A stretch of DNA of 64,000 nucleotides, from NCBI GenBank assembly GCA_011523735.1, contig WTGB01000166.1, positions 60,504 through 124,503 of the forward strand, written 5' to 3'. The notes under the pieces were generated by a model. The model was not told where the DNA came from and did no database searches. It saw only the letters and a list, made by a program, of their open reading frames with translations. Positions 8,416-16,929 of the stretch are shown here, one piece after another (the stretch's first letter is position 1; each line of letters begins with the position of its first letter). Origin of the DNA: Chloroflexota bacterium. GTDB lineage: Bacteria; Chloroflexota; Anaerolineae; Aggregatilineales; Phototrophicaceae. Both the position numbers and the translations under genes were made by a program.

Positions 8416-8615
8416 ATGTTGAAAACCAGATTTCTACTGGCTTTGACCGTGACATTGGTTCTCTCCAACGCGATCGCGGCACAGGGAGGATAGCCGCCGG
8501 CTGCAAGGCAGGTCCGGTTGCCCTTGCGCCGAACGGACAAGAACTGAGCCTCTTCGCCATCTTTATCTTCGAGGCAGTCCTTCTCGGCGCCGGGCGGCGC
8601 GTTGAGTTCCCATAA
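8416..8615 (+). pseudogene. Gene debris: orphan signal peptide plus copied 5' end of the gene at 9295
   Basis: ATG 8416 opens a 25-codon frame ending at TAG 8491-8493. It reads as a near-perfect signal peptide: Lys/Arg n-region, FLLALTVTLVL core, and AIA-AQ cleavage site. Nothing mature follows. In another frame, 8544-8594 is about 85-90% identical to the first 50 bases of the membrane-protein gene at 9295, with ATG changed to CTG and the match lost shortly after. The stretch therefore looks like remnants of one or two broken genes. It fills most of the 307-base gap between 8355 and the antitoxin start, and its end supplies the -35 region of the antitoxin promoter. Confidence 0.55.
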
Positions 8616-8629
8616 CGATCGTGTATAAT
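8602..8629 (+). promoter_or_regulatory. Promoter of the Phd/VapC-like module
   Basis: TTGAGT (8602-8607) and TATAAT (8624-8629) are 16 bases apart, 33 bases before the antitoxin ATG. AGGAG at 8651-8655 gives a seven-base spacing to the start. Confidence 0.65.
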
Positions 8630-8662
8630 CTGAGTTGATGCGATAGTCGCAGGAGTTCAGCA

Positions 8663-8890
8663 ATGAAGACCTTTATCGTTGAAGAAGCGAAGCAGAATCT
8701 CGACGACGTGCTTGAGCATGCGAAGAATGGTGGAACTGTCGTTATAATTGGCGAAGACGATCAGGCATTTAAACTCGTCGCCACAATAATGCCTAAGCCG
8801 GGGCCTCGCAAAGCCGGTCGCTTAAAGGGCAAGATTAAAATCACCGACGAGTTCTACGAGCCATTGTCTGAATTTGAACCCTACACGTAG
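8663..8890 (+). CDS. Type II antitoxin, Phd/YefM-like
   Basis: A 75-residue protein with the N-terminal fold of Phd/YefM antitoxins: VEEAKQNLDDVLEHAKNGG (residues 6-24), then the strand pair VVIIGEDDQAFKLV. It has a basic linker and a C-terminal acidic, aromatic tail (DEFYEPLSEFEPYT) that would contact the toxin. Such antitoxins dimerise on their own operator. Here the operator would overlap the TATAAT promoter just upstream. AGGAG stands seven bases before the ATG. The stop overlaps the toxin GTG by one base, which implies translational coupling. GC is lower than in the flanking genes. Confidence 0.88.
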   Translation: MKTFIVEEAKQNLDDVLEHAKNGGTVVIIGEDDQAFKLVATIMPKPGPRKAGRLKGKIKITDEFYEPLSEFEPYT

Positions 8891-9279
8891 TGAGGTACCT
8901 GCTCGATACATCTACCTACCTATGGTTCGTAACTGCCGACGAGCGGTTGAACGATATGGCAAGAACGCTCTTGGAAGATTCGGAACATGAAGCCTTCCTG
9001 AGCCTGGTGGGTATATGGGAAATGGCGATTAAGTCGTCTTTAGGGCGTGGACTTGAATTGCCCAGTCCTTTTGACCAGTTAGTTGAAAACGAGATTGAAT
9101 CAGACCGTTTTCAACTTCTCGACATCACAGTGCCTTATCTCAAGCGCGTGGCGGCGCTCCCGTACCATCACCGCGACCCCTTCGACAGGCTGCTTATCGC
9201 CCAGTCTCTCGCGGAGAATCTGCCCATCATCACCAATGACGTCGCCTTCGACCATTATCCCATCCAGCGCGTCTGGTAG
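8890..9279 (+). CDS. vapC: PIN-domain toxin, VapC-like
   Basis: A 129-residue PIN-domain RNase. YLLDTSTYLW carries the first catalytic Asp (residue 6), SLVGIWEMAIK the conserved Glu, and HHRDPFDRLLIAQ plus ITNDVAFD the C-terminal acidic residues that complete the metal site. The product is expected to cleave RNA and arrest growth unless bound by the partner encoded immediately upstream. The start is GTG 8890, which shares its first base with the antitoxin stop codon. The downstream membrane-protein gene begins 15 bases later, and a degenerate copy of that gene's 5' end lies upstream of the module, hinting at how it arrived. Confidence 0.9.
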   Translation: MRYLLDTSTYLWFVTADERLNDMARTLLEDSEHEAFLSLVGIWEMAIKSSLGRGLELPSPFDQLVENEIESDRFQLLDITVPYLKRVAALPYHHRDPFDRLLIAQSLAENLPIITNDVAFDHYPIQRVW

Positions 9280-9294
9280 CCTCTCACCTTCACA

Positions 9295-11058
9295 ATGAGC
9301 CTCTTCGTCGTCTTCATCTTCGGGGCAGTCCTGCTCGGCGCCGGCGCCATGCTCTCCCCGGCCTGGCGCACCGCCCAACCCCGCATCGCCCTCTCGGCGA
9401 CGCTCTGCCTGGCTCTGGTCACCGGTGGCGCTGTCTTCTACACCGAAGCCTTCGGTTGGGACACCCTGGTGGTCGACTACCTGCTCTTCGCGCTGCTGTC
9501 AGGCGTCGTGCTTGGCGGGACGCTCTCCACTGCCCAGGCGCGCGCCGAGGCTCGCGGCGAACGACTGGCCGATCAGGACCAAGGCTGGCCCGGCCCGGAA
9601 GATCTGGCTTTCTTCGCCCTGGTAGCCCTTATCGTCATCATGCCGCTCTTTCACCTGGCTGCGCCCCTGGGCGCACAAGGACAAATCACCGCCTTCCATA
9701 GCTTGACCACCCGCGAAGGCGAATCCTTCAACTTGCTCGCGCCATTCGCGCCGCAATCCAGCGTCGTCACTGCGCCCGGCTTCCACGCCCTGTCCGCCTA
9801 TCTCAGTCTGCAGCTCGATCACACCATCCCGCTCATTCAACTTAGCATCTCCGCTGTCGTCGTCTTTCTGCTCGTCTGGCTGGCATACGACTTCGGCGCC
9901 GAGCTACATGACAAGCGCTTGGGCCGCAGCATGGCCATCGCGCTCCTGCTTTGCTTCGGCATACACCGCAGCTTCCTCGACGGACACTTCAGCGAGTTGC
10001 TGGCGCTGCTCTTCCTGGCTGCGTTTCTGCTATACGCGCTGCGCCTGCTGCGCCAATTCAATCTGACCGATCTGATCGCCGGCGGTCTGATGATGGGCGC
10101 CGTCATCATCACCAACCTCAGCCTAAGCCTCGTCGCGTTCTTTGGCTTTCTGTCCATGCTCGGCGTCGCCTGGCTCGATCGCCATAACGCCATGACGATG
10201 AAATCGCGCCTTGGCTTGACATTTGGTCTGCCTCTGGTGGCGCTGCTGGGCATTGCGCCCTGGCTAATCAAGAACTTGCCCCTGATGCTACCCATCAGCC
10301 CTTCCCCTTTCACGGCTGATATCAACAACCTCATCCACATGACCAGAGACCAAGGCTACTTCATTCTCCCGCTGGTATTCTACGGCATGTGGAGCAGCTT
10401 GCGCGTTAACGGTCCGCTCCGCCTGGTATCGCTGCTGATGCTCACCTGGCTATTGCTCATCGTCGAAGCCTCATTCACCGGTGCGCTGGGCTCGTTGATC
10501 CCACCCCTGGGGGCTCTGACAAACGCGCCAAATCTTGCCCGCCACGGACCGATCCTGCCCTACACGTGGTTCGCTGGTCTCGCTCTGGTAAAACTATGGG
10601 ACGCGCATGTTCCAACTGCGCTTAAACCAGGACTGCGCCGCTCAGCTTATCGTTTTATGGCGCTGACAGCCCTTCTCATTCTGCTTCTTGGCAGCGCCTT
10701 TCAGCCCTTGCTCAACGCGATCCGCCCTGTTCTCGACTTGCCGCCCGCAAAGATAACTGCCGACGAACTCGCGGCGATGACCTGGCTGCGGGAAAACACG
10801 CCGACCGACGCCCTGCTCTTGGCTGCCGATGGCAATGCCTGGCTGCCCATCTTCGCTGAACGCCCCGCCCATGACTTTCGCGCTGTTCGCTATTTCGAAT
10901 GGGACGTCGTACAACGAACGAACAAAGAACTCGCGGATGTCGACTATGTGTACGCTCCGCTTGGCATGGATCCGCCAGCGGATTTCGACTTGCGTCTCGT
11001 TTATGAACGGGCTGGCGCGCGAGTGTATGGCGTTGCAAGCGGGCAAGATCCTCCGTAG
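9295..11058 (+). CDS. Polytopic membrane protein, GT-C-like
   Basis: A 587-residue protein with about 12-14 hydrophobic segments spread over residues 1-480 and a soluble C-terminal part of about 100 residues. The pattern suggests the GT-C superfamily of lipid-linked-sugar glycosyltransferases or oligosaccharide flippase-like proteins, but no diagnostic Asp-Asp/Asp-Glu first loop is obvious, so activity is uncertain. There is no visible Shine-Dalgarno sequence before ATG 9295; it starts 15 bases after the toxin stop and may depend on that transcript. The first 50 bases recur in decayed form at 8544-8594. Confidence 0.65.
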   Translation: MSLFVVFIFGAVLLGAGAMLSPAWRTAQPRIALSATLCLALVTGGAVFYTEAFGWDTLVVDYLLFALLSGVVLGGTLSTAQARAEARGERLADQDQGWPGPEDLAFFALVALIVIMPLFHLAAPLGAQGQITAFHSLTTREGESFNLLAPFAPQSSVVTAPGFHALSAYLSLQLDHTIPLIQLSISAVVVFLLVWLAYDFGAELHDKRLGRSMAIALLLCFGIHRSFLDGHFSELLALLFLAAFLLYALRLLRQFNLTDLIAGGLMMGAVIITNLSLSLVAFFGFLSMLGVAWLDRHNAMTMKSRLGLTFGLPLVALLGIAPWLIKNLPLMLPISPSPFTADINNLIHMTRDQGYFILPLVFYGMWSSLRVNGPLRLVSLLMLTWLLLIVEASFTGALGSLIPPLGALTNAPNLARHGPILPYTWFAGLALVKLWDAHVPTALKPGLRRSAYRFMALTALLILLLGSAFQPLLNAIRPVLDLPPAKITADELAAMTWLRENTPTDALLLAADGNAWLPIFAERPAHDFRAVRYFEWDVVQRTNKELADVDYVYAPLGMDPPADFDLRLVYERAGARVYGVASGQDPP

Positions 11059-11094
11059 ACCACAATGCGGCGACATTGTTTCTTAGCTCTGTTG

Positions 11095-11100
11095 TATACT
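11095..11100 (+). promoter_or_regulatory. Putative -10 box for the SDR gene
   Basis: TATACT lies 33 bases before ATG 11134. The -35 region is poor (GACATT at 17 bases). GAAGGAG precedes the start codon at a normal distance. Confidence 0.4.
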
Positions 11101-11133
11101 CTACTCACCTGATTCACCGAAGGAGAACCCCAC

Positions 11134-11979
11134 ATGCCCAAACGCAAAATCGTCCTCACCGGCGCCAGCGGCACCATCGCCGGCGTTCTGCTCCCCGCCC
11201 TGCGCGAGCGCTACAATCTGACCCTCCTCGATACCCGGACGACCGACAAGCACGGGAACGAAGTCGAAGGCATCCAGATTGCCGACTTGCTGGATCGGAA
11301 CCGCGACAAGTACCGGGACCATTTCACCGGCGCCGACGCCGTGGTCCACTGCGCCTACTACCGCATCCCAGATCAAGGCGATGACATCTATTTCTCTTCC
11401 GAACTGGAAAACTTGCAACTGGCTTACAATGTCTACCAGGTCGCCTGGGAAGAGCGGGTCCGCCGCCTCATCGCCGCCAGCACCAATCATGCTGCTGACT
11501 TCTACGAGAATTACGCTCTTGACGGCGCCGTGCCGATGGTCACCCCGGACATGAACGCCTCCGACAATTGGTATGGCTGGGCGAAAATCGCCTTCGAGCA
11601 AATTGGGCAGGTCTTCGCCAGCGGCGTCACGCACGGCGACCGCCCCCTGGAAAATGTGCAGATTCGCATCGGCGGTCCCCGCGAGACAGATGTCGCCAAT
11701 GCCCCTCTAGGCGATTTGCGCCGGATGCGCCGCGCCCTCGCCGTCTATATCAGCCAGCGCGATATGGCCCAGCTTTTCATCAAAAGCATCGAAACCGAGG
11801 ACATCCGCGACGAACTCGGTGTGCCCTTCCAGATCTTCTATGGCATCAGCGCCAACCCCCACGCCATCTGGAGCATCGCCAATGCCCGCCGCGTCATCGG
11901 CTACGCGCCGCAAGACAACTCGGAAGAGCACTTCTTCGATCTCATCCAGGCGCACATGCAAGCCGCCGGCCTGAACTGA
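11134..11979 (+). CDS. NAD(P)-dependent SDR, uronate-dehydrogenase-like
   Basis: A 281-residue Rossmann-fold protein. VLTGASGTIAGVLLPAL (residues 6-22) is the nucleotide-binding loop, LIAASTNHA the Ser/Thr region, and NWYGWAKIAFE the Tyr-x-x-x-Lys catalytic pair (about residues 146-156). The overall pattern is closest to uronate dehydrogenases and related atypical or extended SDRs acting on sugar acids. GAAGGAG lies just before the ATG. It stands alone between a membrane-protein gene and a convergent aminotransferase. The substrate is not determinable here; a sugar epimerase or oxidoreductase is the alternative. Confidence 0.82.
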   Translation: MPKRKIVLTGASGTIAGVLLPALRERYNLTLLDTRTTDKHGNEVEGIQIADLLDRNRDKYRDHFTGADAVVHCAYYRIPDQGDDIYFSSELENLQLAYNVYQVAWEERVRRLIAASTNHAADFYENYALDGAVPMVTPDMNASDNWYGWAKIAFEQIGQVFASGVTHGDRPLENVQIRIGGPRETDVANAPLGDLRRMRRALAVYISQRDMAQLFIKSIETEDIRDELGVPFQIFYGISANPHAIWSIANARRVIGYAPQDNSEEHFFDLIQAHMQAAGLN

Positions 11980-12166
11980 CCCAGCAACGACTTCCCGCTG
12001 CTCTACTCCACCTCTTCCCGTTTATAGCAAGGGCGATTGTGTGAGCCGCCCGCTCGTCTTACTCCCACATTCCTAGGGGACCCTTGGGCCGCCCATCGCT
12101 GCTTGCGATACCCCCTCTTCACTCACAAGCATCCCCTGTGTGCCCTCGGTGTATTCGGTGCTAAAC

Positions 12167-13558
12167 TCAATCCCGCAACAGACGCGGCGCTGCCTCGCGC
12201 ATGTAGGGCTTCAACTGCCCCAGCGCGCCCTCAACAGCCGCCAGCGCCAGATCAATCTCTTGTTCTCGCATCGGCGTCGATACGCAGAACATGCCGCGAT
12301 TGCTAGTATAAACGCCCCGGTTCAGCAACTCCAACTGCAGCAGTTCGCGCAACTTGCCCGTATCCTCACCGGCGCGGCGCGCATCCGCCAGCGTTACCAG
12401 CGGCTCATCGGTCCAGTGAATCTGCTGCAAGGAGCCGTAACCCAGGCACAGCGCTCGGATTCCCAGCGTCTTGAATATCGCGTTGATCCTGTCTTGCAGT
12501 TTTTCGCCCAAGCCGTTGATGCGCTCTATCGTCGCCTCATCCAGCCGGCGCATCGCTTCAAGCCCGGCCGTCATCGTCATGTTATTGCCATTGAAAGTGC
12601 CGCTATGAAACAGAGACTCGGATTCGACCATGGGATTAAAGAGTTGCATGATCTCTTTCCGCCCGCCAAAAGCGCCGACCGGGAAGCCGCCGCCGATGAT
12701 CTTGGCGACCGCCGTCATATCAGGCTGGACATCTTCGATCGCCTGGAAGCCCCCGCTGCTCAAGCGAAGCGTCACGATTTCATCGAAGAGCAGCAGCACG
12801 CCATAGGCGTTTGCCAAGTTCCGCAAGCCGCGCAGGTATCCTGGCGCTGGCAGGACCATGCCTCCGGAATTCGGCATCGGCTCGATGATGATGCCCGCTA
12901 TGCGCTCGTGATGCTGTTTCAACAGCGCCTCCATCGCCGCCAAATCGTTGAACGGCGCGATCATGACGGCGTTCAACACCGCTTCCGGCACACCTCGCCC
13001 CTCCAGACGCGCCGCTGGCTGACTGCTCGCTTCCAGATCCGCCCTGACGCTCACCTCAACAAAGTCATGCGAGCCATGGTAACCGCCGTCCATCTTGACA
13101 ATGATGTCGCGCTCCGTGTATGCCCGCGCCGCCCGCATCATCATCATCGTCGCTTCCGTACCAGAATTGGTGAAGCGCAGCATTTCGATGCTCGGCACAC
13201 GTTCTATCAGCAATTTTGCCAGCGCCACCTGCGGCTCGGCCGCCGTCCCAAAGACCGTCCCCCGCGTCAATTGATCGGCCGCGAACTCAACAATATCGGG
13301 CTGCGCATGTCCATGTACCAGCGATGTGAAATTATTCAACAGATCGAGATAGCGGTTGCCATCGCAGTCTCTGAGCCAGGCGCCATCCCCCGCCGCCATG
13401 TAGGTTGGGTATGGCTCAAAAAAGGTGGCGGCGCGGGTATCCCCAGCGGGCAGATATTCCTGCGCCTCCTCATGCAGCGCTTTCGAACCGACCGTGCGCG
13501 CGCGATACCGAGTGAGAATTTCCTTTTCGACTGTTGAAGCATCGCCTGTCATCGCCAT
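12167..13558 (-). CDS. Class III aminotransferase, glutamate-1-semialdehyde aminomutase-like
   Basis: A 463-residue PLP enzyme. Key features are RFTNSGTEATMMMMRAAR (phosphate-binding region, about residues 125-142), DGGYHGSHD, LLFDEIVTLR with the Asp that contacts the PLP ring nitrogen, and AKIIGGGFPVGAFGG with the Schiff-base Lys. The closest class is GSAM-like class III aminotransferases, which move or transfer amino groups on keto or aldehyde substrates. I chose ATG 13558, which has GGAG eight bases upstream; a GTG at 13612 would add 18 residues. With no heme-biosynthesis genes nearby, a secondary-metabolite or sugar role is as likely as hemL. Confidence 0.85.
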   Translation of the reverse strand: MAMTGDASTVEKEILTRYRARTVGSKALHEEAQEYLPAGDTRAATFFEPYPTYMAAGDGAWLRDCDGNRYLDLLNNFTSLVHGHAQPDIVEFAADQLTRGTVFGTAAEPQVALAKLLIERVPSIEMLRFTNSGTEATMMMMRAARAYTERDIIVKMDGGYHGSHDFVEVSVRADLEASSQPAARLEGRGVPEAVLNAVMIAPFNDLAAMEALLKQHHERIAGIIIEPMPNSGGMVLPAPGYLRGLRNLANAYGVLLLFDEIVTLRLSSGGFQAIEDVQPDMTAVAKIIGGGFPVGAFGGRKEIMQLFNPMVESESLFHSGTFNGNNMTMTAGLEAMRRLDEATIERINGLGEKLQDRINAIFKTLGIRALCLGYGSLQQIHWTDEPLVTLADARRAGEDTGKLRELLQLELLNRGVYTSNRGMFCVSTPMREQEIDLALAAVEGALGQLKPYMREAAPRLLRD

Positions 13559-13727
13559 ATCGCCAACTCCGATTTTGTACAAGTCCCGTGAAACGGACCA
13601 ATCGACCCTCACTGCACACAGGTGAATTGTAAACCGCAGACGGAAAGACTTACAACATGCGACGCTGCCACGACGGCCTGTTTATCTCCCACTTTCCAAC
13701 GATCAAACAACTGCGCGCTTTCTCCGA

Positions 13728-13756
13728 TAGTCACCGCGCGCCGCCTGTTCTATAAT
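13728..13756 (+). promoter_or_regulatory. Promoter of the secreted glycosidase gene
   Basis: TAGTCA (13728-13733) and TATAAT (13751-13756) are 17 bases apart. GGAG at 13781-13784 gives a five-base spacing to ATG 13790. Confidence 0.6.
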
Positions 13757-13789
13757 CGAGACGATATTTAGCTGCGTATCGGAGTAAAA

Positions 13790-15169
13790 ATGCGACGTCT
13801 ATACATCCTCTTGGCCATCATTCTCGGATTCGCCGGAGCCCTCAGCGCGCAATCTGACGAGCTCATGCTGGTATGGGATCCCGTTTACAATACCGTCAGC
13901 GGCACACTTGAACTCAGGGGCAGCGCTAACATCCCCGATCAGCAATGGTTCTACGTGGAAGCCGCGCCCTACGACCCCGCCGCGCCAGCCACAAACTGGA
14001 CGCCCATCGTCAGCCCGCAATTCGCGCCAGTGACAGATGGCAGCCTCGGCAGTTGGAACACCCGCATTCTCACCGATGGCTTTTACCAGCTTCGGCTGCA
14101 CGCGGTAAACAGCGCCCAGGAGAGTTTCCATTACGTACTAGCGCCGATCGCCGTCAACAACGACGGCGGCCTCGTCAACACCGAGCCCGTCGAAGTCATC
14201 GAATCCCTAGCTGCACCCATTTCATTCATCGAGAATCGCCTGCCCCTACCCGTCGGCGGGCATATAATGAACTTCGACGAAGCCACCCAAGCGGCTTTGA
14301 ATTCAGCCGGAATGACCTGGGTCAAGAAACAGGTGCACTTCGGCATCTCGGATGGCAAAGATCTCATCGACCAAGCCCATGCCCAAGGCTTAAAGGTGCT
14401 GCTGGGCGCGAAAGGGGACAAAAACCGGCTGGCGGCCGACTTCGATAACTATGTGGCGGAATTCGCGGAATATGTGGCTTACCTGGCTGAGCTTGGCGCG
14501 GACGCCATTGAAGTCTGGAATGAGCCCAATATCGACCGCGAGTGGCCCCGGGGCCGTATCAATGGCGCCCAATACGCGCGTATGCTCGAGGCTGCTTACA
14601 GGGCGATCAAAGCGGCCAATCCGGATACCATAGTCATCAGCGGCGCGCCGGCGCCGACTGGCTTTTTTGGCGACAGTTGCGGCTACGGCGGCTGCGATGA
14701 CAACGTCTATATGCTGCAGATGGCCAACGCTGGCGTCGCCAACTACGCGGATTGCATCGGCGTCCATTATAACGAGGGCATCCTGCCGCCATCCGCCCAA
14801 GGGGGCGACCCGCGCAGCGAACATCCGACGCGTTATCTCATACCTATGCTGCGGCGCGTCGCCTGGCCCTTCCGCAATGCCGATATCCCGATGTGCATGA
14901 CCGAGGTCGGGTATCTCTCCCCCGAAGGCTACGGACCCTTGCCGCAGGGCTTCGCCTGGGCATCGACGACCTCGGTCTCCGAGCAAGCCGCCTGGCTCTC
15001 GCAGGCGCTCTTGATCATGTCCAACTTCGAGGATATGCCAGTCGAACTGGCAATCGTCTGGAATATCGATTTCGATACCTACGGCGCCGACCCGCAAGCC
15101 GGCTACGCCATTATCCGCCGCGATGGCAGTTGCCCGGCTTGTGAGACCATCGCGCAACTGCAGCGCTAG
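13790..15169 (+). CDS. Secreted clan-A glycoside hydrolase-like protein
   Basis: A 459-residue exported protein. An N-terminal signal peptide (MRRLYILLAIILGFAGALSA, cut before Q) is followed by a beta-rich domain of about 120 residues. A TIM-barrel domain then carries WNEPN with Glu245 as likely acid/base and MTEVGY with Glu372 as likely nucleophile, the spacing expected of clan GH-A (GH5, GH39 and similar). Paired cysteines (SCGYGGCDD and near the C-terminus) suggest disulfides outside the membrane. It probably hydrolyses a polysaccharide or glycan at the surface. A good promoter and Shine-Dalgarno precede it, and a hairpin with a T-run at 15192-15219 ends it. The exact GH family is uncertain. 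Confidence 0.75.
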   Translation: MRRLYILLAIILGFAGALSAQSDELMLVWDPVYNTVSGTLELRGSANIPDQQWFYVEAAPYDPAAPATNWTPIVSPQFAPVTDGSLGSWNTRILTDGFYQLRLHAVNSAQESFHYVLAPIAVNNDGGLVNTEPVEVIESLAAPISFIENRLPLPVGGHIMNFDEATQAALNSAGMTWVKKQVHFGISDGKDLIDQAHAQGLKVLLGAKGDKNRLAADFDNYVAEFAEYVAYLAELGADAIEVWNEPNIDREWPRGRINGAQYARMLEAAYRAIKAANPDTIVISGAPAPTGFFGDSCGYGGCDDNVYMLQMANAGVANYADCIGVHYNEGILPPSAQGGDPRSEHPTRYLIPMLRRVAWPFRNADIPMCMTEVGYLSPEGYGPLPQGFAWASTTSVSEQAAWLSQALLIMSNFEDMPVELAIVWNIDFDTYGADPQAGYAIIRRDGSCPACETIAQLQR

Positions 15170-15181
15170 GCGTCAATCGAG

Positions 15182-16207
15182 CTAACTCGTCGGGGTGACC
15201 CACTCAGTCGCCCCGTTTTGCTCTCCGTGCTTGCTGGCAGCCTTGCCTTGCGCGCGCAAATACTCGAGGTGAGCCAAGGTCTCCGCCAGGGCGAAACGCC
15301 ATTCATGCGACGTCAGTCGCTCCATATCAAAGAGCCGCGCAGCCACTTCAAGAACAGTCCGCGCGCCATCAGCCAGCGCTTCCTGTGTCCGCTCCAATCG
15401 AACGTGATGATGCGCGATCAACTCTTCAATCCGTCCGCGCCAATCCGTGATCAGCCACTTGTGCCCCGGCAGCGCCAGCCGCACATCCATCCCCGCTAGC
15501 GCATTCAGCGAATCCAGAAATCGCCCCAGGGGATTGGGCTCGCTATGCGGCCAGACGCCGATATTGGGTGTGATTCGCATCAACACATGATCGCCGCAGA
15601 TCATCAAGCGTTCGGCCGTGTCATAGAAAATCATCTGGCCATCGCTGTGACCCGGCGCGTGAATCGCTCGAAATTCGCGCGCGCCCAATCTAACGGTCAT
15701 TTCCGGCGGCAAGAAGTCCTGCTCTAGCGGATGGGGCTGGGTCAAGTCTCGCGTGCTGTACAGCGCGCCCTCCAGGTTCTCCACCGACGCTTCATCCATG
15801 CCGCAATCGAGCAGCCACTGATGATACAGCGGCGTATTCCGGCGCTCATAGAAAACCCGCATTTGACGCTGCTCGCGCTCCGGAATGATGAGCGGGATCG
15901 GCGACTCCGTCAGCCGCTGCCACCAGCCCGCCATGCCGTAGTGATCGGGATGCATATGCGTCAGCACAATCTTCTTGATATCGGCTGGCTCGATGCCCAA
16001 GCTCGCCAGCGCACTTTTCCATTGCGAGCGCGCTGCTGCTGTGTTCAAACCGGTATCAACCAGCGTCCAGCCCTCAGTCCCGCGCAACAGATAGCAATTG
16101 ACGATGTTCAGGACGTAGGGCAGGGGGATCTGCACCTGTACGATGTCATCTGCGATTTTTGTGATGCCGTTGCCGCTCAACTTGAGGTCCTCGCTTGAGC
16201 GCGCCAA
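15182..16207 (-). CDS. MBL-fold metallo-hydrolase
   Basis: A 341-residue metallo-beta-lactamase-fold hydrolase. The metal motif THMHPDHYGMAGW (HxHxDH) is present, followed by the later ligands APGHSDG and ICGDHVL, all in the usual order. A C-terminal helical tail follows, as in broad-specificity MBL-fold hydrolases (lactonase, thioesterase or glyoxalase II-like). No ATG is available at the family start, so TTG 16207 is the likely start. It is the last gene of a leftward run (GT2, YfhO-like, VOC, MBL) and begins 35 bases after the VOC stop. Its final codons overlap the terminator of the convergent glycosidase gene. Confidence 0.85.
   Translation of the reverse strand: MARSSEDLKLSGNGITKIADDIVQVQIPLPYVLNIVNCYLLRGTEGWTLVDTGLNTAAARSQWKSALASLGIEPADIKKIVLTHMHPDHYGMAGWWQRLTESPIPLIIPEREQRQMRVFYERRNTPLYHQWLLDCGMDEASVENLEGALYSTRDLTQPHPLEQDFLPPEMTVRLGAREFRAIHAPGHSDGQMIFYDTAERLMICGDHVLMRITPNIGVWPHSEPNPLGRFLDSLNALAGMDVRLALPGHKWLITDWRGRIEELIAHHHVRLERTQEALADGARTVLEVAARLFDMERLTSHEWRFALAETLAHLEYLRAQGKAASKHGEQNGATEWVTPTS
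15192..15219 (+). terminator. Intrinsic terminator of the glycosidase gene
   Basis: GGGGTGAC (15192-15199) pairs with GTCGCCCC (15207-15214) through one G-U pair around a seven-base loop, and GTTTT follows. It lies 23 bases after the glycosidase stop, inside the last codons of the convergent MBL gene. Confidence 0.6.
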
Positions 16208-16242
16208 TCTCTACAGCGCGCTGCGACGCGGCCGATGAAAGG

Positions 16243-16929
16243 TTAGGGCTTCGCGTCGGAGATATCGCCGGTGAACAGATAAAACAGGATGCCGTAGGGC
16301 GTCATCAACTTCTGATAGGTCAGGTCGGCCGGCAGGTCGCCACTCTCGAAAGGCTGCAAGTCAAAGCCCTCGGCCAGCAGTTGCGCATTGACCTCTTTCA
16401 TATCCGGCGCGAAATGGCAAATGGCGAAAGGTTCGTCGACATCGTCCTGATGCAAGCCGATCAAGAACAACTGGTCGCACCAGATGCCCCAGGGACTCGG
16501 CATGCTGTATTTGCCCAACACATCATAACCGGCCGCCTCCCAAAAGGCGCATTCCACCTCCAGGTCCGGGATGAAAGCTGAAAGCTCGCCGAACTTGCCC
16601 AGGCGCGTGATGTCCTGCGCCCGCGCCACATTGTCATGCGGCAATTCACGCGGCGGCGGATCTTCGCTCAACAGGATCTGTATCCCAGCCGGGCTGGTCA
16701 GCGTCCCATCGACAATGTCAAGTCCGCTCCCCCGCAGCGCGTCAAGATCGCAGCCAAAATAGCGCAGGCTCGGGTTGGCTCCTCTGCCCGGCAGGAGATG
16801 CAGGTGATAACGCCCATCGGTATATACATCGCCCCCAAGCGCCGCCAAACCCAGCTTCTCGTAGTAAGCGCCCGCAGCCGCGGTATCATCGACATAATTC
16901 AGAATCTCGACGTAGTTGCCTAATTTCAT
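16243..16929 (-). CDS. VOC (glyoxalase/dioxygenase) superfamily protein
   Basis: A 228-residue protein with two halves, each like a vicinal-oxygen-chelate module (about residues 1-110 and 112-222). The N-terminal ILNYVDDTAAAGAYYEKLG and the second-half PDLEVECAFWEAAGYDVLG are the repeated beta-alpha-beta starts. Metal-ligand His/Glu residues are only partly evident, so it may be a non-enzymatic or divergent member. The ATG overlaps the stop of the YfhO-like gene as ATGA, implying translational coupling. Position in a glycosyltransferase operon is unusual for this family, and I cannot link the functions. Confidence 0.72.
   Translation of the reverse strand: MKLGNYVEILNYVDDTAAAGAYYEKLGLAALGGDVYTDGRYHLHLLPGRGANPSLRYFGCDLDALRGSGLDIVDGTLTSPAGIQILLSEDPPPRELPHDNVARAQDITRLGKFGELSAFIPDLEVECAFWEAAGYDVLGKYSMPSPWGIWCDQLFLIGLHQDDVDEPFAICHFAPDMKEVNAQLLAEGFDLQPFESGDLPADLTYQKLMTPYGILFYLFTGDISDAKP

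Noticed and set aside
12001..12166. Possible element with GAGCCGCCCGC and GGGCCGCCC in the gap before the aminotransferase
   Set aside because: It resembles the ends of the small palindromic elements, but no matching partner arm could be found in the gap.
12140..13537. 465-codon plus-strand frame
   Set aside because: Antisense to the class III aminotransferase, whose catalytic motifs are all on the minus strand.
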